A stretch of 64,000 nt of DNA from Yersinia alsatica (GCF_902170305.1 NZ_CABHWW010000028.1:248001-312000); one strand, 5' to 3'; counted from the stretch's first letter, positions 1 through 10,553 are shown. Numbers and translations: made by a program. The notes: generated by a model from the letters alone, not told the origin.

Positions 1-1284
1 GAACATTTATGTCTGGCGCTGTTCCGCCAGAATGGCGTTGAGTTACAGACCACTGTCGATTTTACGCTGGCTCGGACGCAGCTTGCGGGGTTAGCCGGAT
101 TATGCGAGGGGCTGGAGTTGTTGGCGGGGTTAGTCTCCCATCAATGGACTGCATTGTGGCCACCGCAAACACATGCCCGGGTTGAGTTGTTGGCATGGCT
201 GAGTAATCGGTTGCAGCAAGTCTGGCGGACAATGACACCGTGCTACGGTGATTTGGCTCTGATTTATCGGGCAGAACGGGCGCTGGAACAATTGTGTACT
301 CAGTTGCAAACGCTGGAGCTTAAACACCTGAGCAAACTGGACGGCGTTCGTCTGATGTTGCATAACGCTGCACTGCGTTTGGAAAGTACTGAGGCGGCCT
401 CTGATACCTCTGACCGATTAAGCATACCCGTGCGGCATGCCGGTATATCAGCCCCAGAATCTCACCCCGAACTGGCATTCACGTCGTCGGCAGTCAGTGA
501 ACCACTGGTCTATATTGTCAACGAACCGGCGCCGGCGCGTGTTCAGGTAGAGTTGTCGCCGCCTTCGCCGCCCCCTCCTCGTTGGAAAGCGAGTCATGGT
601 TTTGTTGCTGGTTTATCACTGATGGCAGTGCTGGTTGCTGGCGGTTGCTTTATCTGGCAGTCGATATCAGCTAATCCGCTACGGGATGCGTTGCTGACCA
701 GTACCGCAGCTTTACCTGTGTCTCTGTCCGCTAAATCAATCGATGAGTTGAAAAAGCACACTTCGGATAAAACATTAGTTGCTTTGGCTGAACCTGTATT
801 GCAGGGCACTGGTTCACTGTTAGAGCAACTAACCTTGTTGCCGCCATTGTGGGCACAGGTGCAAGGTGATGGATTGTTGTCACAGGCACAACAACTTTGG
901 CCGGCCAGTCAAGAGGTCAAGCGGCTGAATACTTGGTGGCAACAACAGCGAGAAGCTGCCGCCGCACCCGTGGCTGAGTTGGAACAATTTGCACTGGCGC
1001 AAGAACGTTTACGCCAACTTGCGGAACGTCTGAATGGGCTGGATGAGAAGAAAGGGCGCTATATGACGGTTTCTGAGCTGAAATCGGTGGTTTTTGCCAT
1101 TCAGCAACCGCTGGAAAAAACATTACCGCTGGAAGAACTGCTGCGTCAGTATCAGGCCCAATCTGCATTAGGACAAACGCCACCTTCAGCTCTACGCCAA
1201 CAGATAGACAGCCGGTTTAGCCAACTATTGAACCGATATGCACTGATAGCCCAACCAGCAGATACGCGCTCAGTCGCTGATTAA
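1..1284 (+). CDS. VasL/ImpA-like type VI secretion protein, 3' part
   Basis: The reading frame is open from the first base of the window to a TAA at 1282-1284, so the 5' end lies outside and 427 residues of the C-terminal part are seen. One hydrophobic segment (about nt 598-660, GFVAGLSLMAVLVAGGC) separates an N-terminal cytoplasmic part from a helical, Gln- and Leu-rich C-terminal part. This layout and the general sequence match the VasL-type, ImpA-related proteins found in type VI secretion clusters, where they are inner-membrane accessory proteins related to TssA. The family call rests on resemblance only; no other type VI gene is in the window, so a cluster would have to lie upstream. A terminator follows the stop codon, which makes this the last gene of its transcript. 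Confidence 0.6.
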   Translation, partial: EHLCLALFRQNGVELQTTVDFTLARTQLAGLAGLCEGLELLAGLVSHQWTALWPPQTHARVELLAWLSNRLQQVWRTMTPCYGDLALIYRAERALEQLCTQLQTLELKHLSKLDGVRLMLHNAALRLESTEAASDTSDRLSIPVRHAGISAPESHPELAFTSSAVSEPLVYIVNEPAPARVQVELSPPSPPPPRWKASHGFVAGLSLMAVLVAGGCFIWQSISANPLRDALLTSTAALPVSLSAKSIDELKKHTSDKTLVALAEPVLQGTGSLLEQLTLLPPLWAQVQGDGLLSQAQQLWPASQEVKRLNTWWQQQREAAAAPVAELEQFALAQERLRQLAERLNGLDEKKGRYMTVSELKSVVFAIQQPLEKTLPLEELLRQYQAQSALGQTPPSALRQQIDSRFSQLLNRYALIAQPADTRSVAD

Positions 1285-1365
1285 CGACGGGAAGAGTATT
1301 TGATAATGATGTAATCGATACTTGGTATTCGCTCTCTTTCTACCACTAAGAATGTCTAAATTCCG

Positions 1366-1400
1366 AAAAAAAGGCCAGCTTAATAGCTGGCTTTTTGTTT
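1366..1400 (+). terminator. Rho-independent terminator of the VasL-like gene
   Basis: The inverted repeat GCCAGCT/AGCTGGC (1374-1380 and 1385-1391, loop TAAT) is preceded by a run of A and followed by TTTTTGTTT. It sits about 90 bases after the stop codon. Confidence 0.85.
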
Positions 1401-2141
1401 TCTGGGGCTAGGCTCAGAATATTTCACTATTTTGACGTTGGTACTGATATGGTCATACCGCGGCTTGGTTAAGGGGGTTGGATTTACTGTAACAAAACAT
1501 ACCTAGTGATACATTGCTGAAAGAGAAGATCACTATAACCAGAGTGTCTATGTTTTTGCATATAATCTTGTTGTGCTAGATATATCCTCATTCATCATCG
1601 CATTAAATATAAGAACATTCTTGGATTATTGTTTATTGAATAGAAAATACCTATTATGCTATGAATTAAGGTTTTTTGTTATTGATTTGATAATATAATG
1701 TTTTGTGTTTTTAATTGAAAAATATTAGTGCATTAATTGGTTTTTTATCACATCGGCCACAATATTTGTGATTGAACATGAATTTTATACATTTAATTCA
1801 CTCAGGGGAATTAGCTAATATAGTGCGACAATATGAAAGATATAACTAAAAAATACATTATCAACGATCTATGTATCCTTAAATTAATAGTTATAAAGAA
1901 TAATAAACTGGTTGAACCTGTCTTGTTGGTATTTAAAACTAACATAACAATGTTTGATAGCATAAAAGATCGTGATATAAAGGCATCGGACTACAGGATT
2001 TTGGTGTCAGTTTAGATTTTTTAACTTTGTTTAGGTTCGTTTATATTACGTTTAACATATTTAGTATGTTGTCTAAAATGCGTAATAATAACAGAAAAAA
2101 GTATAGAAACAGCTCCTTATAAAGGATCAGTGAGGATATAT
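1401..2141. other. AT-rich intergenic region
   Basis: This stretch of about 740 bases is strongly AT-rich and holds no convincing gene. A 60-codon frame on the + strand (1833-2015) has no well-placed ribosome binding site and no recognisable product, so it is not called. The base composition is unlike the preceding gene and suggests a horizontally acquired boundary before the invasin locus. Confidence 0.5.
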
Positions 2142-2510
2142 ATGAAAGGCGTGGCAATTACAATACTAATGCTAAGTACTGCTCTTATGGGCTGTACTAC
2201 AAAAGCTAAAACGGAATCAGAACAGCAGACAGCCGCTATCATTAAAAAAAGTACTAACGATCAATGTGTCAATAACTTCTCTATGGTTAAAAAGCTGAAT
2301 GCGAATGACTTCGCTGTATTCAGAGGCCAGTTTGATAAGATCAACGATATGTATGCATTCTTGGAGCAGAATAGGAATATACTTGATAATGATCCTAAGC
2401 AGCTTATTTCGTTAGAGCTGGATTCAAAATTGAAAATGGTGTGTGCCAGAGTTAGAAACACTGCTTTCAACGAAGTACAAAATAAAGTGAATTACCTTTC
2501 TCGTATTTAG
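2142..2510 (+). CDS. small predicted lipoprotein, unknown function
   Basis: The product has 122 residues. It starts with a short basic and hydrophobic signal peptide and has a lipobox (ALMGC, lipidated Cys at about residue 18), so a membrane-anchored lipoprotein is expected. ATG 2142 is chosen over an in-frame GTG at 2130 because GAGGA (2132-2136) is well spaced from it and the signal peptide then has normal length. The mature part is Lys- and Asn-rich and holds two more cysteines (CVNNF and MVCARV). No family is recognised. It lies upstream of the giant invasin-like gene in the same direction, but two hairpins separate them, so co-transcription is doubtful. Confidence 0.7.
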   Translation: MKGVAITILMLSTALMGCTTKAKTESEQQTAAIIKKSTNDQCVNNFSMVKKLNANDFAVFRGQFDKINDMYAFLEQNRNILDNDPKQLISLELDSKLKMVCARVRNTAFNEVQNKVNYLSRI

Positions 2511-2670
2511 TATTTTTGTATTATGGCATGTTTACCCGTTTAATCTTTTTGTCAGTAACAGTGCTAATTTTCTATTGTGTTATTTTAAATGCACTTTATC
2601 TCTGCTTCAGATAAGCGGGTTCATTGGCTATTCCTATACAGAAAGATAATTAACTTTATGAGTAACTAGG

Positions 2671-2700
2671 GCTGTTTGGCTGGCTAAACAGCTTATTCTT
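2671..2700 (+). terminator. probable terminator after the lipoprotein gene
   Basis: GCTGTTT (2671-2677) pairs with AAACAGC (2686-2692) around an 8-base loop and is followed by TTATTCTT. It is about 160 bases beyond the lipoprotein stop codon. Confidence 0.55.
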
Positions 2701-2756
2701 CATGCGCGCGTGTAACTAAATCACCTTTGAGTGATATACATACTTTAGGCCACAAG

Positions 2757-2806
2757 GATAGGCAAGTTCATCATATGTATCACTATGATGATATTCGCCT
2801 TTTTGT
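2757..2806 (+). terminator. terminator-like hairpin before the invasin gene
   Basis: AGGC at the left and GCCT at the right enclose an inner CATCATA/TATGATG stem, and TTTTTGTT follows. It lies less than 80 bases before the next start codon, so it could end upstream transcription or act in the leader of the invasin-like gene. Confidence 0.45.
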
Positions 2807-2880
2807 TGCTAACGCAATGACTCTATGTCTGCATTGTTAGAGTTATATTGCCAATTAAAAATCGGAACTTTGAATTTATT

Positions 2881-5800
2881 ATGAACGGTTTCTATTCATA
2901 TAAATCATTTATGCGGATGGTCGCACTAAATACTTTATTAGTGCAATTAATGCTGCCACTTGTGATTGCGTTTACTCCGCTCATCTCTGCGTCTGCTCGT
3001 GCTAATGAATTAGATGAGCAGATGGCGAGAATGCGTTTGTCAGACATCCTGACAGAGCCCAACACCACGGAACCTCAGCACAGTGGACAATCCGATAACC
3101 CTTTATCTGACAACCCATTTTTGGTGCCTTCTTTACCGTCAGATGCCCCTTTGAATGTTCCATCGACACCTCTTTTCATACCGCAAGATACATCTAAAAA
3201 TATCATTGAGCTGCCTGATTTAGGCAGTATTCAGAATGATATCGACGTGAACAATAAGTTTGCCGTAACAGAAGATAATGTTGCCAGTGCTGCGACGCAG
3301 CTTTGGGGCATTATGGGTAACGAGAATAGCAGCCGGGCGGCAGAAAGTGCCGTTACTGGCGTCGCTTCTGGTTTAGCCTCGCAAGCGGCAGCGGACTGGC
3401 TAGGTCAGTATGGTAATGCCAGAGTGCAACTCAATTCGAACAGTATCGGTAATGTCGATGTGCTGATCCCATTAACTGAAACGCAAAATAATCTGTTATT
3501 TGGTCAGTTAGGGGTGCGTTACAACGGGGAAAGAACAACCAATAACGTCGGCCTTGGGGTGCGAAGCTTCACCGACAGTTGGATGTTTGGTGTTAACACT
3601 TTTTATGATTACGACCTGACCGGCAAAAATAGTCGTTTGGGGGTGGGCGGTGAAGCTTGGACTGACAACCTTAAATTCTCTGCTAATGGTTATTACCGGT
3701 TGACTGACTGGCATCAGTCCGTGCTGGCCAATATGGAAGATTATAACGAACGTCCGGCTAATGGTTTTGATGTCCGTGCGGAGGCTTATCTGCCCAGCTA
3801 TCCACAATTGGGTGGCCGTTTAATGTATGAAAAATATTTTGGCAAAGGTGTCGCCCTGAATTCGGGTAGCACAAATCCGGGTGATTTAGGCGATTCCCCT
3901 TCGGCTTTCACTGTGGGGGTTAATTACACGCCAATTCCATTATTCACGGTCGATGTGGCACATAAGAAAGGTCAAAATACCAATAACGAATTACAACTTG
4001 GCCTGAACTTTAATTACCGCTTTGGGGTGCCCTGGATCGATCAAATTAATAAGAACACCGTTGGCTTGATGCGTAGCCTAATGGGCAGCCGCTACGATCT
4101 TGTTGACCGCAATTACAATATTGTCATGCAATATGAGAAACAGGATTTAATCAAACTGGTATTGCCGGAAACCCTGTCGGCTTATGCGATTACCAATCTT
4201 CCGCTAACAGGTAATATCACTGCCAAATATGGCGCAGAGAGAATGGAATGGAGTGCCCCGGCATTAATTGCTGCGGGAGGATCAATCATACCGCTGACCA
4301 TGGAGTCCGCGTCTGTCACTCTGCCACCTTATCAACAGCTCCAGACCGCTAACAACTATCAGATTAGTGCCGTTGCTTATGATGTGCGTGGTAATCGCTC
4401 CAATACAGCAACAACTACTCTTGTGGTGCAAGAATCACCGCAACAAATCTCTCTTACTCTTAGTGGTGGCAGCCATATAGCGATTGCCGATGGTAATGCT
4501 CCGGTGAGCTATATTGCGACCGTGGTTGATACGAGCGGCACGGTAGCAACTCCATTAGCAGGGATGAATATCGTCTTTGATTCCACCGTGGGTAATGTAT
4601 TGACCCCGAATGCTGTTACGGATAATCAGGGCAAAGCGAATATTACGATCAGAAGTACGCTAGCTGGTGGCGGGCATATCCGTGGTGCATTGGATAACGG
4701 CAATCGTGCGCAAGCGCCATTGGTCTTTATTGCCGATAGCGGCACAGCAGAGATAGTCAGTGGCAACCTAACCGTGACGGTTGATAATGCTACCGCTAAT
4801 GGCAGTGACCGTAATGCGGTGCAGGTTTTGGTCACCGATGCAAATGGCAATCCCGTTCCCAACGAGGTAGTCAGCTTCAGTGTGGATAATGGTAATTTGG
4901 CCAGCCCGAGTGCAAGTACGGGGCCAGATGGTATTGCCACGATGACGTTGACCAATACTGTGACGGGTACCACGGTGGTGACGGCGACGGTAAATAGTAG
5001 TAATGCCAGTGTGAACACCACTTTTAAGGCGGATGCGACAACAGCCGAGATTGCAGATACAGACTTCATCGTCGCCAACGGAGCGCTAGCTAACAACACT
5101 GCCACCAATGCGTTAAGTGCCACGGTGAAGGATGCTGGGGGCAATGTGGTGCCGAATGTAAGTGTCACTTTTGTGGTGAGCGGCGGAGCGACCTTTGCCG
5201 GTGGTACCCAGACTCATCTGTCCGTGACCACCGACAATAGTGGGGTAGCAACAGCCCGGCTGGTGAGTTTGGTGGCGGGCGTGCATTCGGTAACAGCTGC
5301 CGTGGGGACCAACACCACGGCACCGCAAGACTCAACCTTTATTGCGGATGAGAGCACCGCAGCGATTGCGGCGGCAGACTTTAGCGTCGCCAGCGGAGCA
5401 GTGGCTAACAACACAAGCACCAATGCGCTAAGTGCCACGGTGAAGGATGCCGGGGGCAATGTGGTGCCAAATGTTAGTGTCACTTTTGTGGTGAGCGGCG
5501 GAGCGACCTTTGCCGGTGGCACCCAGACCAGTTTGGTAGTGACCACCAATAATAGCGGGGTGGCGACAGCGGCACTGGTGAGTCTGGTGGCAGGTGATCA
5601 TTCGGTAACGGCGGCGGTAGGAAGCAATATTACAGGACCGAAAAACTCGACTTTTATCGCCGATGAGGCCACCGCAGTCATTGCGGCGACCGACTTTAGT
5701 GTTGCCAGCGGGGCGGTGGCTAACAACACAAGCACCAATGCGCTAAGTGTCACGGTGAAAGATGCCGGAGGCAATACGGTGCCGAATGTGAGTGTCACTT

Positions 5801-8800
5801 TTGTCGTCACCGGTGGGGCGACCTTTACCGGTAGCACCCAGACCAGCCTGACCGCGACCACCAATAACAGCGGTGTAGCCACCGCCGAATTGGTGAGCCT
5901 GGTGGCGGGCGATCACTCGGTAACGGCCGCAGTGGGGGCGAGCACGACAGTACCGAAAAATTCGACCTTTATAGCGGATGAGGCCACCGCGGTCATTGCG
6001 GCGGCCGACTTTAGTGTCGCCAGCGGGGCAGTGGCTAACAACACAAGCACCAATGGGCTGAGTGCCACAGTGAAGGATGGTAATGGCAATGCGGTGCCAA
6101 ATGTGAATGTTACTTTTGTCGTCACCGGTGGGGCGACCTTTGCCGGTGGTACCCAGACCAGTCTGACCGCGACCACCAATAATAGCGGGGTGGCGACAGC
6201 GGCACTGGTGAGTCTGGTGGCAGGTGATCATTCGGTAACGGCGGCAGTGGGAGGCAATGTCACAGGACCGAAGAACTCGGCCTTTATCGCCGATGAAACT
6301 ACCGCAGTGATTGCAGCGACCGACTTTAGCGTCGCCAGCGGGGCAGTCGCCAATGGCAGTGCCACCAATGCACTGAGTGTCACGGTGAAAGATGCCGGAG
6401 GCAATACGGTGCCGAATGTGAGTGTCACTTTTGTCGTCACCGGCGGAGCGATCTTTGCCGGTGGCACCCAGACCAGTCTGACCGCGACCACCAATAATAG
6501 CGGGGTGGCGACAGCGGCACTGGTGAGTCTGGTGGCGGGCGATCACCCGGTAACGGCGGCAGTGGGAGGCAATGTCACAGTACCGAAGAACTCGACCTTT
6601 ATCGCCGATGAAACCACCGCAGTGATTATGGAGACCGACTTTAGTGTCGCCAGCGGCGCAGTGGCTAACAACAGTGCCACCAATGCGCTAAGTGTCACGG
6701 TGAAAGATGCCGGAGGCAATACGGTGCCGAATGTGAGTGTCACTTTTGTCGTCACCGGCGGAGCGACCTTTGCCGGTGGCACCCAGACCAGTCTGACCGC
6801 GACCACCAATAACAGCGGGGTGGCAACTGCCGAGCTGGTGAGTCTGGTGGCAGGCGATCACCCGGTAACAGCGACAGTGGGATCCAGCACTACGGTACCG
6901 AAAAAATCGACCTTTATCGCCGATGAAACCACCGCAGAGATTACGGAGACCGACTTCAGTGTCGCCAGCGGAGCGGTGGCAAATAACACAAGCACCAATG
7001 CGCTGAGTGCCACGGTGAAGGATGGTAATGGCAATGCGGTGCCAAATGTGAGTGTCACTTTTGTCGTCACCGGCGGAGCGACCTTTGCCGGTGGCACCCA
7101 GACCAGTCTGACCGCGACCACCAATAACAGCGGGGTGGCGACAGCGGCACTGGTGAGTCTGGTGGCGGGGGAACATTCGGTAACGGCGGCGGTAGGAAGC
7201 AATGTCACAGGACCGAAAAACTCGGCCTTTATCGCCGATGAGACCACCGCGGTCATTGCGGCGGCCGACTTCAGCGTCGCCAGCGGGGCAGTGGCTAACA
7301 ACAGTGCCACCAATGCGCTAAGTGCCACGGTGAAAGATGCCGGGGGTAATAATGTGCCAAATGTGAGTGTCACTTTTGTGGTGACCGGCGGAGCGACCTT
7401 TGCCGGTGGCACCCAGACCAGCCTGACCGCGACCACCAATAACAGCGGGGTGGCGACCGCCGAACTGGTGAGTCTGGTGGCGGGCGATCACCCGGTAACG
7501 GCGACAGTGGGAAGCAATGTCACAGTACCGAAAAATTCAACCTTTATCGCCGATGAAACTACCGCAGAGATTACGGAGACCGACTTTAGTGTCGCCAGCG
7601 GGGCGGTGGCTAACAACACAAGCACCAATGCGCTGAGTGTCACGGTGAAAGATGCCGGAGGCAATACGGTGCCGAATGTGAGTGTCACTTTTGTCGTCAC
7701 CGGCGGAGCGACCTTTGCCGGTGGCACCCAGACCAGTCTGACCGCGACCACCAATAATAGCGGGGTGGCGACAGCGGCACTGGTGAGTCTGGTGGCGGGC
7801 GATCACCCGGTAACGGCGGCAGTGGGAAGCAATGTCACAGTACCGAAGAACTCGACCTTTATCGCCGATGAAACCACCGCAGTGATTATGGAGACCGACT
7901 TTAGTGTCGCCAGCGGCGCAGTGGCTAACAACAGTGCCACCAATGCGCTAAGTGTCACGGTGAAAGATGCCGGAGGCAATACGGTGCCGAATGTGAGTGT
8001 CACTTTTGTCGTCACCGGTGGTGCGACCTTTGCCGGTGGCACCCAGACCAGTCTGACCGCGACCACCAATAACAGCGGGGTGGCAACTGCCGAGCTGGTG
8101 AGTCTGGTGGCAGGCGATCACCCGGTAACAGCGACAGTGGGATCCAGCACTACGGTACCGAAAAATTCGACCTTTATCGCCGATGAAACCACCGCAGAGA
8201 TTACGGAGACCGACTTCAGTGTCGCCAGCGGAGCGGTGGCAAATAACACAAGCACCAATGCGCTGAGTGCCACGGTGAAGGATGGTAATGGCAATGCGGT
8301 GCCAAATGTGAGTGTCACTTTTGTCGTCACCGGCGGAGCGACCTTTGCCGGTGGCACCCAGACCAGTCTGACCGCGACCACCAATAACAGCGGGGTGGCG
8401 ACAGCGGCACTGGTGAGTCTGGTGGCGGGTGAACATTCGGTAACGGCGGCGGTAGGAAGCAATGTCACAGGACCGAAAAACTCGGCCTTTATCGCCGATG
8501 AGACCACCGCGGTCATTGCGGCGGCCGACTTCAGCGTCGCCAGCGGGGCAGTGGCTAATGGCAGTGCCACCAATGCGCTAAGTGCCACGGTGAAAGATGC
8601 CGGGGGTAATAATGTGCCAAATGTGAGTGTCACTTTTGTGGTGACCGGCGGAGCGACCTTTGCCGGTGGCACCCAGACCAGCCTGACCGCGACCACCAAT
8701 AACAGCGGGGTGGCAACCGCCGAGCTGGTGAGTCTGGTGGCAGGCGATCACCCGGTAACAGCGACAGTGGGAAGCAATGTCACAGTACCGAAAAATTCAA

Positions 8801-10506
8801 CCTTTATCGCCGATGAAACTACCGCAGAGATTACGGAGACCGACTTTAGCGTCGCCAGCGGCGCAGTGGCTAACAACAGTGCCACCAATGCACTGAGTGC
8901 CACGGTGAAGGATGGTAATGGCAATGCGGTGCCGAATGTGAGTGTCACTTTTGTCGTCACCGGCGGAGCGACCTTTGCCGGTGGCACCCAGACCAGCCTG
9001 ACCGCGACCACCAATAATAGCGGGGTGGTGACAGCGGCACTGGTGAGTCTGGTGGCGGGTGATCACCCGGTAACGGCGACAGTGGGGGCGAACATCCCGG
9101 TGACAAAAAATTCGGCCTTTATCGCCGATGAAACCACCGCAGAGATTACGGAGACCGACTTCAGTGTCGCCAGCGGGGCGGTGGCAAATAACAGCGCCAC
9201 CAATGGGCTGAGTGCCACAGTGAAGGATGGCAATGGCAATGTGGTGCCGAATGTGGATGTGATCTTCACGGTGACCGGCGGCGCAACCTTTGATGGGATC
9301 AGCCAGACCAGCCTGACAGTAAACACTGACAGTAGTGGGATAGCGACAGCGGGACTGGTGAGTCGGATAGCCGGAGGCAACGCGGTGACCGCGACGGTGG
9401 GTACTTATACCACTGCAGCCAAAACCTCGACCTTTATTGTGGATGAGGCCACGGCGGCAGTACGCTCAGTGCGTTTAGATGGGAGTGGAACCCGTAAGGT
9501 AGCAAATAATACGGATGTATTTACTTTCACCGCAACTGTTCTGGATGATACGAACAATCCAGTTCCAGGAGTACCGGTGAAATGGTTCCAGGATAGCGGG
9601 AATAATGGCGTAATCCTTTCTGATTCTGGTGGCAATGTTGTTGAAAGTACCGTCACTGACGGGAATGGGCTCGCAACCGTGCAGGTAAGAAGCAATCAAG
9701 TACTGGTCAATAGCGTTATGATCTCTGCAGTGTTTGATGCAGGTAGCCAATCACCTGTTGATGCCAACACGACAGTGAGTTTTTATAGTTATACATTCAA
9801 GATTGATCCGATATCTAAAAATATAGCCAAAGATGCTACCGTGCAATTCAGTATTACGGCGACAACAACAGATACGGCTGAAATCGTAATACTTACGAGT
9901 TCGAATGCATCTATTGTCTGGGGTACAAGCAACAGTAGTATTGTTTCAATTACGTCAAGTGGAATGGCTACAGGGTTAGCAGCAGTAGTAGGTGGTTCAA
10001 ATTCAATTATCACTGGCCGAGGCCAGTACAATCACGTCGATTTTGAGGAGCAAGGGACTCTTACAGTATTCCCACAAATATCTAGCGGCCTATTTGGAAA
10101 TGCTGGTGCTAATACGCCGCAGCTTAACCTCATTAGCCCTGAGGGAGGGTATACGATAAATATGAGGTGTGGTGATATTGTTGATGACATGTGGACGACC
10201 GCCTCATCTGGTGGTACTGGAGGAGATCTCAAAGTTGTAGGGAATATGGATGAAGTGGTTAGTGTTGATGTGACGTATGGTCAATGGGCATATGGTGGAA
10301 GTGATATCTATTTGACAAAAATAGTGTTTAACATGTCAGGCGGTTCAAGCGTCAGTTGTGGGAAGGGAGCGGCAGGGAATACAACGGTAACCTTCAATGT
10401 TGAGAATGGATATACTCTTCAAGGATATACAGCATATTCACGTACTCATAGTGGTGGTATGACTTATATTACGGGTGTTTCATTTACCACAATCTTTACA
10501 AATTAA
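2881..10506 (+). CDS. giant invasin/intimin-like inverse autotransporter
   Basis: A surface adhesin of about 2541 residues. In order it has: a long N-terminal signal region; an inverse-autotransporter beta-domain of the invasin/intimin type (about residues 136-420, starting near AATQLWGIMGN); a linker; two divergent Big-1 Ig-like domains; fourteen 105-residue Big-1 repeats; one more divergent Big-1 domain; a Big-2-like domain (about nt 9790-10068); and a C-terminal cap with two cysteines (MRCGD and SVSCGKG). In this family the barrel stays in the outer membrane and exports the C-terminal passenger. No LysM domain is seen between signal and barrel. The start is uncertain: an in-frame TTG at 2848 and an ATG at 2911 are alternatives, and none has a strong ribosome binding site. 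ATG 2881 gives the most natural signal peptide. Host-cell binding is likely but not shown. Confidence 0.9.
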   Translation: MNGFYSYKSFMRMVALNTLLVQLMLPLVIAFTPLISASARANELDEQMARMRLSDILTEPNTTEPQHSGQSDNPLSDNPFLVPSLPSDAPLNVPSTPLFIPQDTSKNIIELPDLGSIQNDIDVNNKFAVTEDNVASAATQLWGIMGNENSSRAAESAVTGVASGLASQAAADWLGQYGNARVQLNSNSIGNVDVLIPLTETQNNLLFGQLGVRYNGERTTNNVGLGVRSFTDSWMFGVNTFYDYDLTGKNSRLGVGGEAWTDNLKFSANGYYRLTDWHQSVLANMEDYNERPANGFDVRAEAYLPSYPQLGGRLMYEKYFGKGVALNSGSTNPGDLGDSPSAFTVGVNYTPIPLFTVDVAHKKGQNTNNELQLGLNFNYRFGVPWIDQINKNTVGLMRSLMGSRYDLVDRNYNIVMQYEKQDLIKLVLPETLSAYAITNLPLTGNITAKYGAERMEWSAPALIAAGGSIIPLTMESASVTLPPYQQLQTANNYQISAVAYDVRGNRSNTATTTLVVQESPQQISLTLSGGSHIAIADGNAPVSYIATVVDTSGTVATPLAGMNIVFDSTVGNVLTPNAVTDNQGKANITIRSTLAGGGHIRGALDNGNRAQAPLVFIADSGTAEIVSGNLTVTVDNATANGSDRNAVQVLVTDANGNPVPNEVVSFSVDNGNLASPSASTGPDGIATMTLTNTVTGTTVVTATVNSSNASVNTTFKADATTAEIADTDFIVANGALANNTATNALSATVKDAGGNVVPNVSVTFVVSGGATFAGGTQTHLSVTTDNSGVATARLVSLVAGVHSVTAAVGTNTTAPQDSTFIADESTAAIAAADFSVASGAVANNTSTNALSATVKDAGGNVVPNVSVTFVVSGGATFAGGTQTSLVVTTNNSGVATAALVSLVAGDHSVTAAVGSNITGPKNSTFIADEATAVIAATDFSVASGAVANNTSTNALSVTVKDAGGNTVPNVSVTFVVTGGATFTGSTQTSLTATTNNSGVATAELVSLVAGDHSVTAAVGASTTVPKNSTFIADEATAVIAAADFSVASGAVANNTSTNGLSATVKDGNGNAVPNVNVTFVVTGGATFAGGTQTSLTATTNNSGVATAALVSLVAGDHSVTAAVGGNVTGPKNSAFIADETTAVIAATDFSVASGAVANGSATNALSVTVKDAGGNTVPNVSVTFVVTGGAIFAGGTQTSLTATTNNSGVATAALVSLVAGDHPVTAAVGGNVTVPKNSTFIADETTAVIMETDFSVASGAVANNSATNALSVTVKDAGGNTVPNVSVTFVVTGGATFAGGTQTSLTATTNNSGVATAELVSLVAGDHPVTATVGSSTTVPKKSTFIADETTAEITETDFSVASGAVANNTSTNALSATVKDGNGNAVPNVSVTFVVTGGATFAGGTQTSLTATTNNSGVATAALVSLVAGEHSVTAAVGSNVTGPKNSAFIADETTAVIAAADFSVASGAVANNSATNALSATVKDAGGNNVPNVSVTFVVTGGATFAGGTQTSLTATTNNSGVATAELVSLVAGDHPVTATVGSNVTVPKNSTFIADETTAEITETDFSVASGAVANNTSTNALSVTVKDAGGNTVPNVSVTFVVTGGATFAGGTQTSLTATTNNSGVATAALVSLVAGDHPVTAAVGSNVTVPKNSTFIADETTAVIMETDFSVASGAVANNSATNALSVTVKDAGGNTVPNVSVTFVVTGGATFAGGTQTSLTATTNNSGVATAELVSLVAGDHPVTATVGSSTTVPKNSTFIADETTAEITETDFSVASGAVANNTSTNALSATVKDGNGNAVPNVSVTFVVTGGATFAGGTQTSLTATTNNSGVATAALVSLVAGEHSVTAAVGSNVTGPKNSAFIADETTAVIAAADFSVASGAVANGSATNALSATVKDAGGNNVPNVSVTFVVTGGATFAGGTQTSLTATTNNSGVATAELVSLVAGDHPVTATVGSNVTVPKNSTFIADETTAEITETDFSVASGAVANNSATNALSATVKDGNGNAVPNVSVTFVVTGGATFAGGTQTSLTATTNNSGVVTAALVSLVAGDHPVTATVGANIPVTKNSAFIADETTAEITETDFSVASGAVANNSATNGLSATVKDGNGNVVPNVDVIFTVTGGATFDGISQTSLTVNTDSSGIATAGLVSRIAGGNAVTATVGTYTTAAKTSTFIVDEATAAVRSVRLDGSGTRKVANNTDVFTFTATVLDDTNNPVPGVPVKWFQDSGNNGVILSDSGGNVVESTVTDGNGLATVQVRSNQVLVNSVMISAVFDAGSQSPVDANTTVSFYSYTFKIDPISKNIAKDATVQFSITATTTDTAEIVILTSSNASIVWGTSNSSIVSITSSGMATGLAAVVGGSNSIITGRGQYNHVDFEEQGTLTVFPQISSGLFGNAGANTPQLNLISPEGGYTINMRCGDIVDDMWTTASSGGTGGDLKVVGNMDEVVSVDVTYGQWAYGGSDIYLTKIVFNMSGGSSVSCGKGAAGNTTVTFNVENGYTLQGYTAYSRTHSGGMTYITGVSFTTIFTN
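5059..9468 (+). repeat. fourteen tandem 315-bp Ig-domain repeats
   Basis: Fourteen in-frame units of exactly 315 bases (105 codons) run from 5059 to 9468. The first and last are divergent; the twelve inner ones are nearly identical, each starting TDFSVASGAVAN or ADFSVASGAVAN. Two codon blocks alternate (DAGGN and DGNGN versions; NTST, NSAT and GSAT versions), which shows shuffling among units. A higher-order duplication of four units is reported as a finding. Confidence 0.95.
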
Positions 10507-10553
10507 TTATATCGATAAGCTCAGGGTTGCAAGATAGCGGCAACTAATAAACG

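Noticed and set aside
1833..2015. 60-codon + strand frame in the AT-rich gap
   Set aside because: No ribosome binding site at proper distance, AT-rich chance-like sequence and no recognisable product.
4626..9380. Many long open frames on the minus strand inside the invasin-like gene
   Set aside because: They repeat with the 315-base period of the sense gene, have no ribosome binding sites and come from the repeat codon composition.
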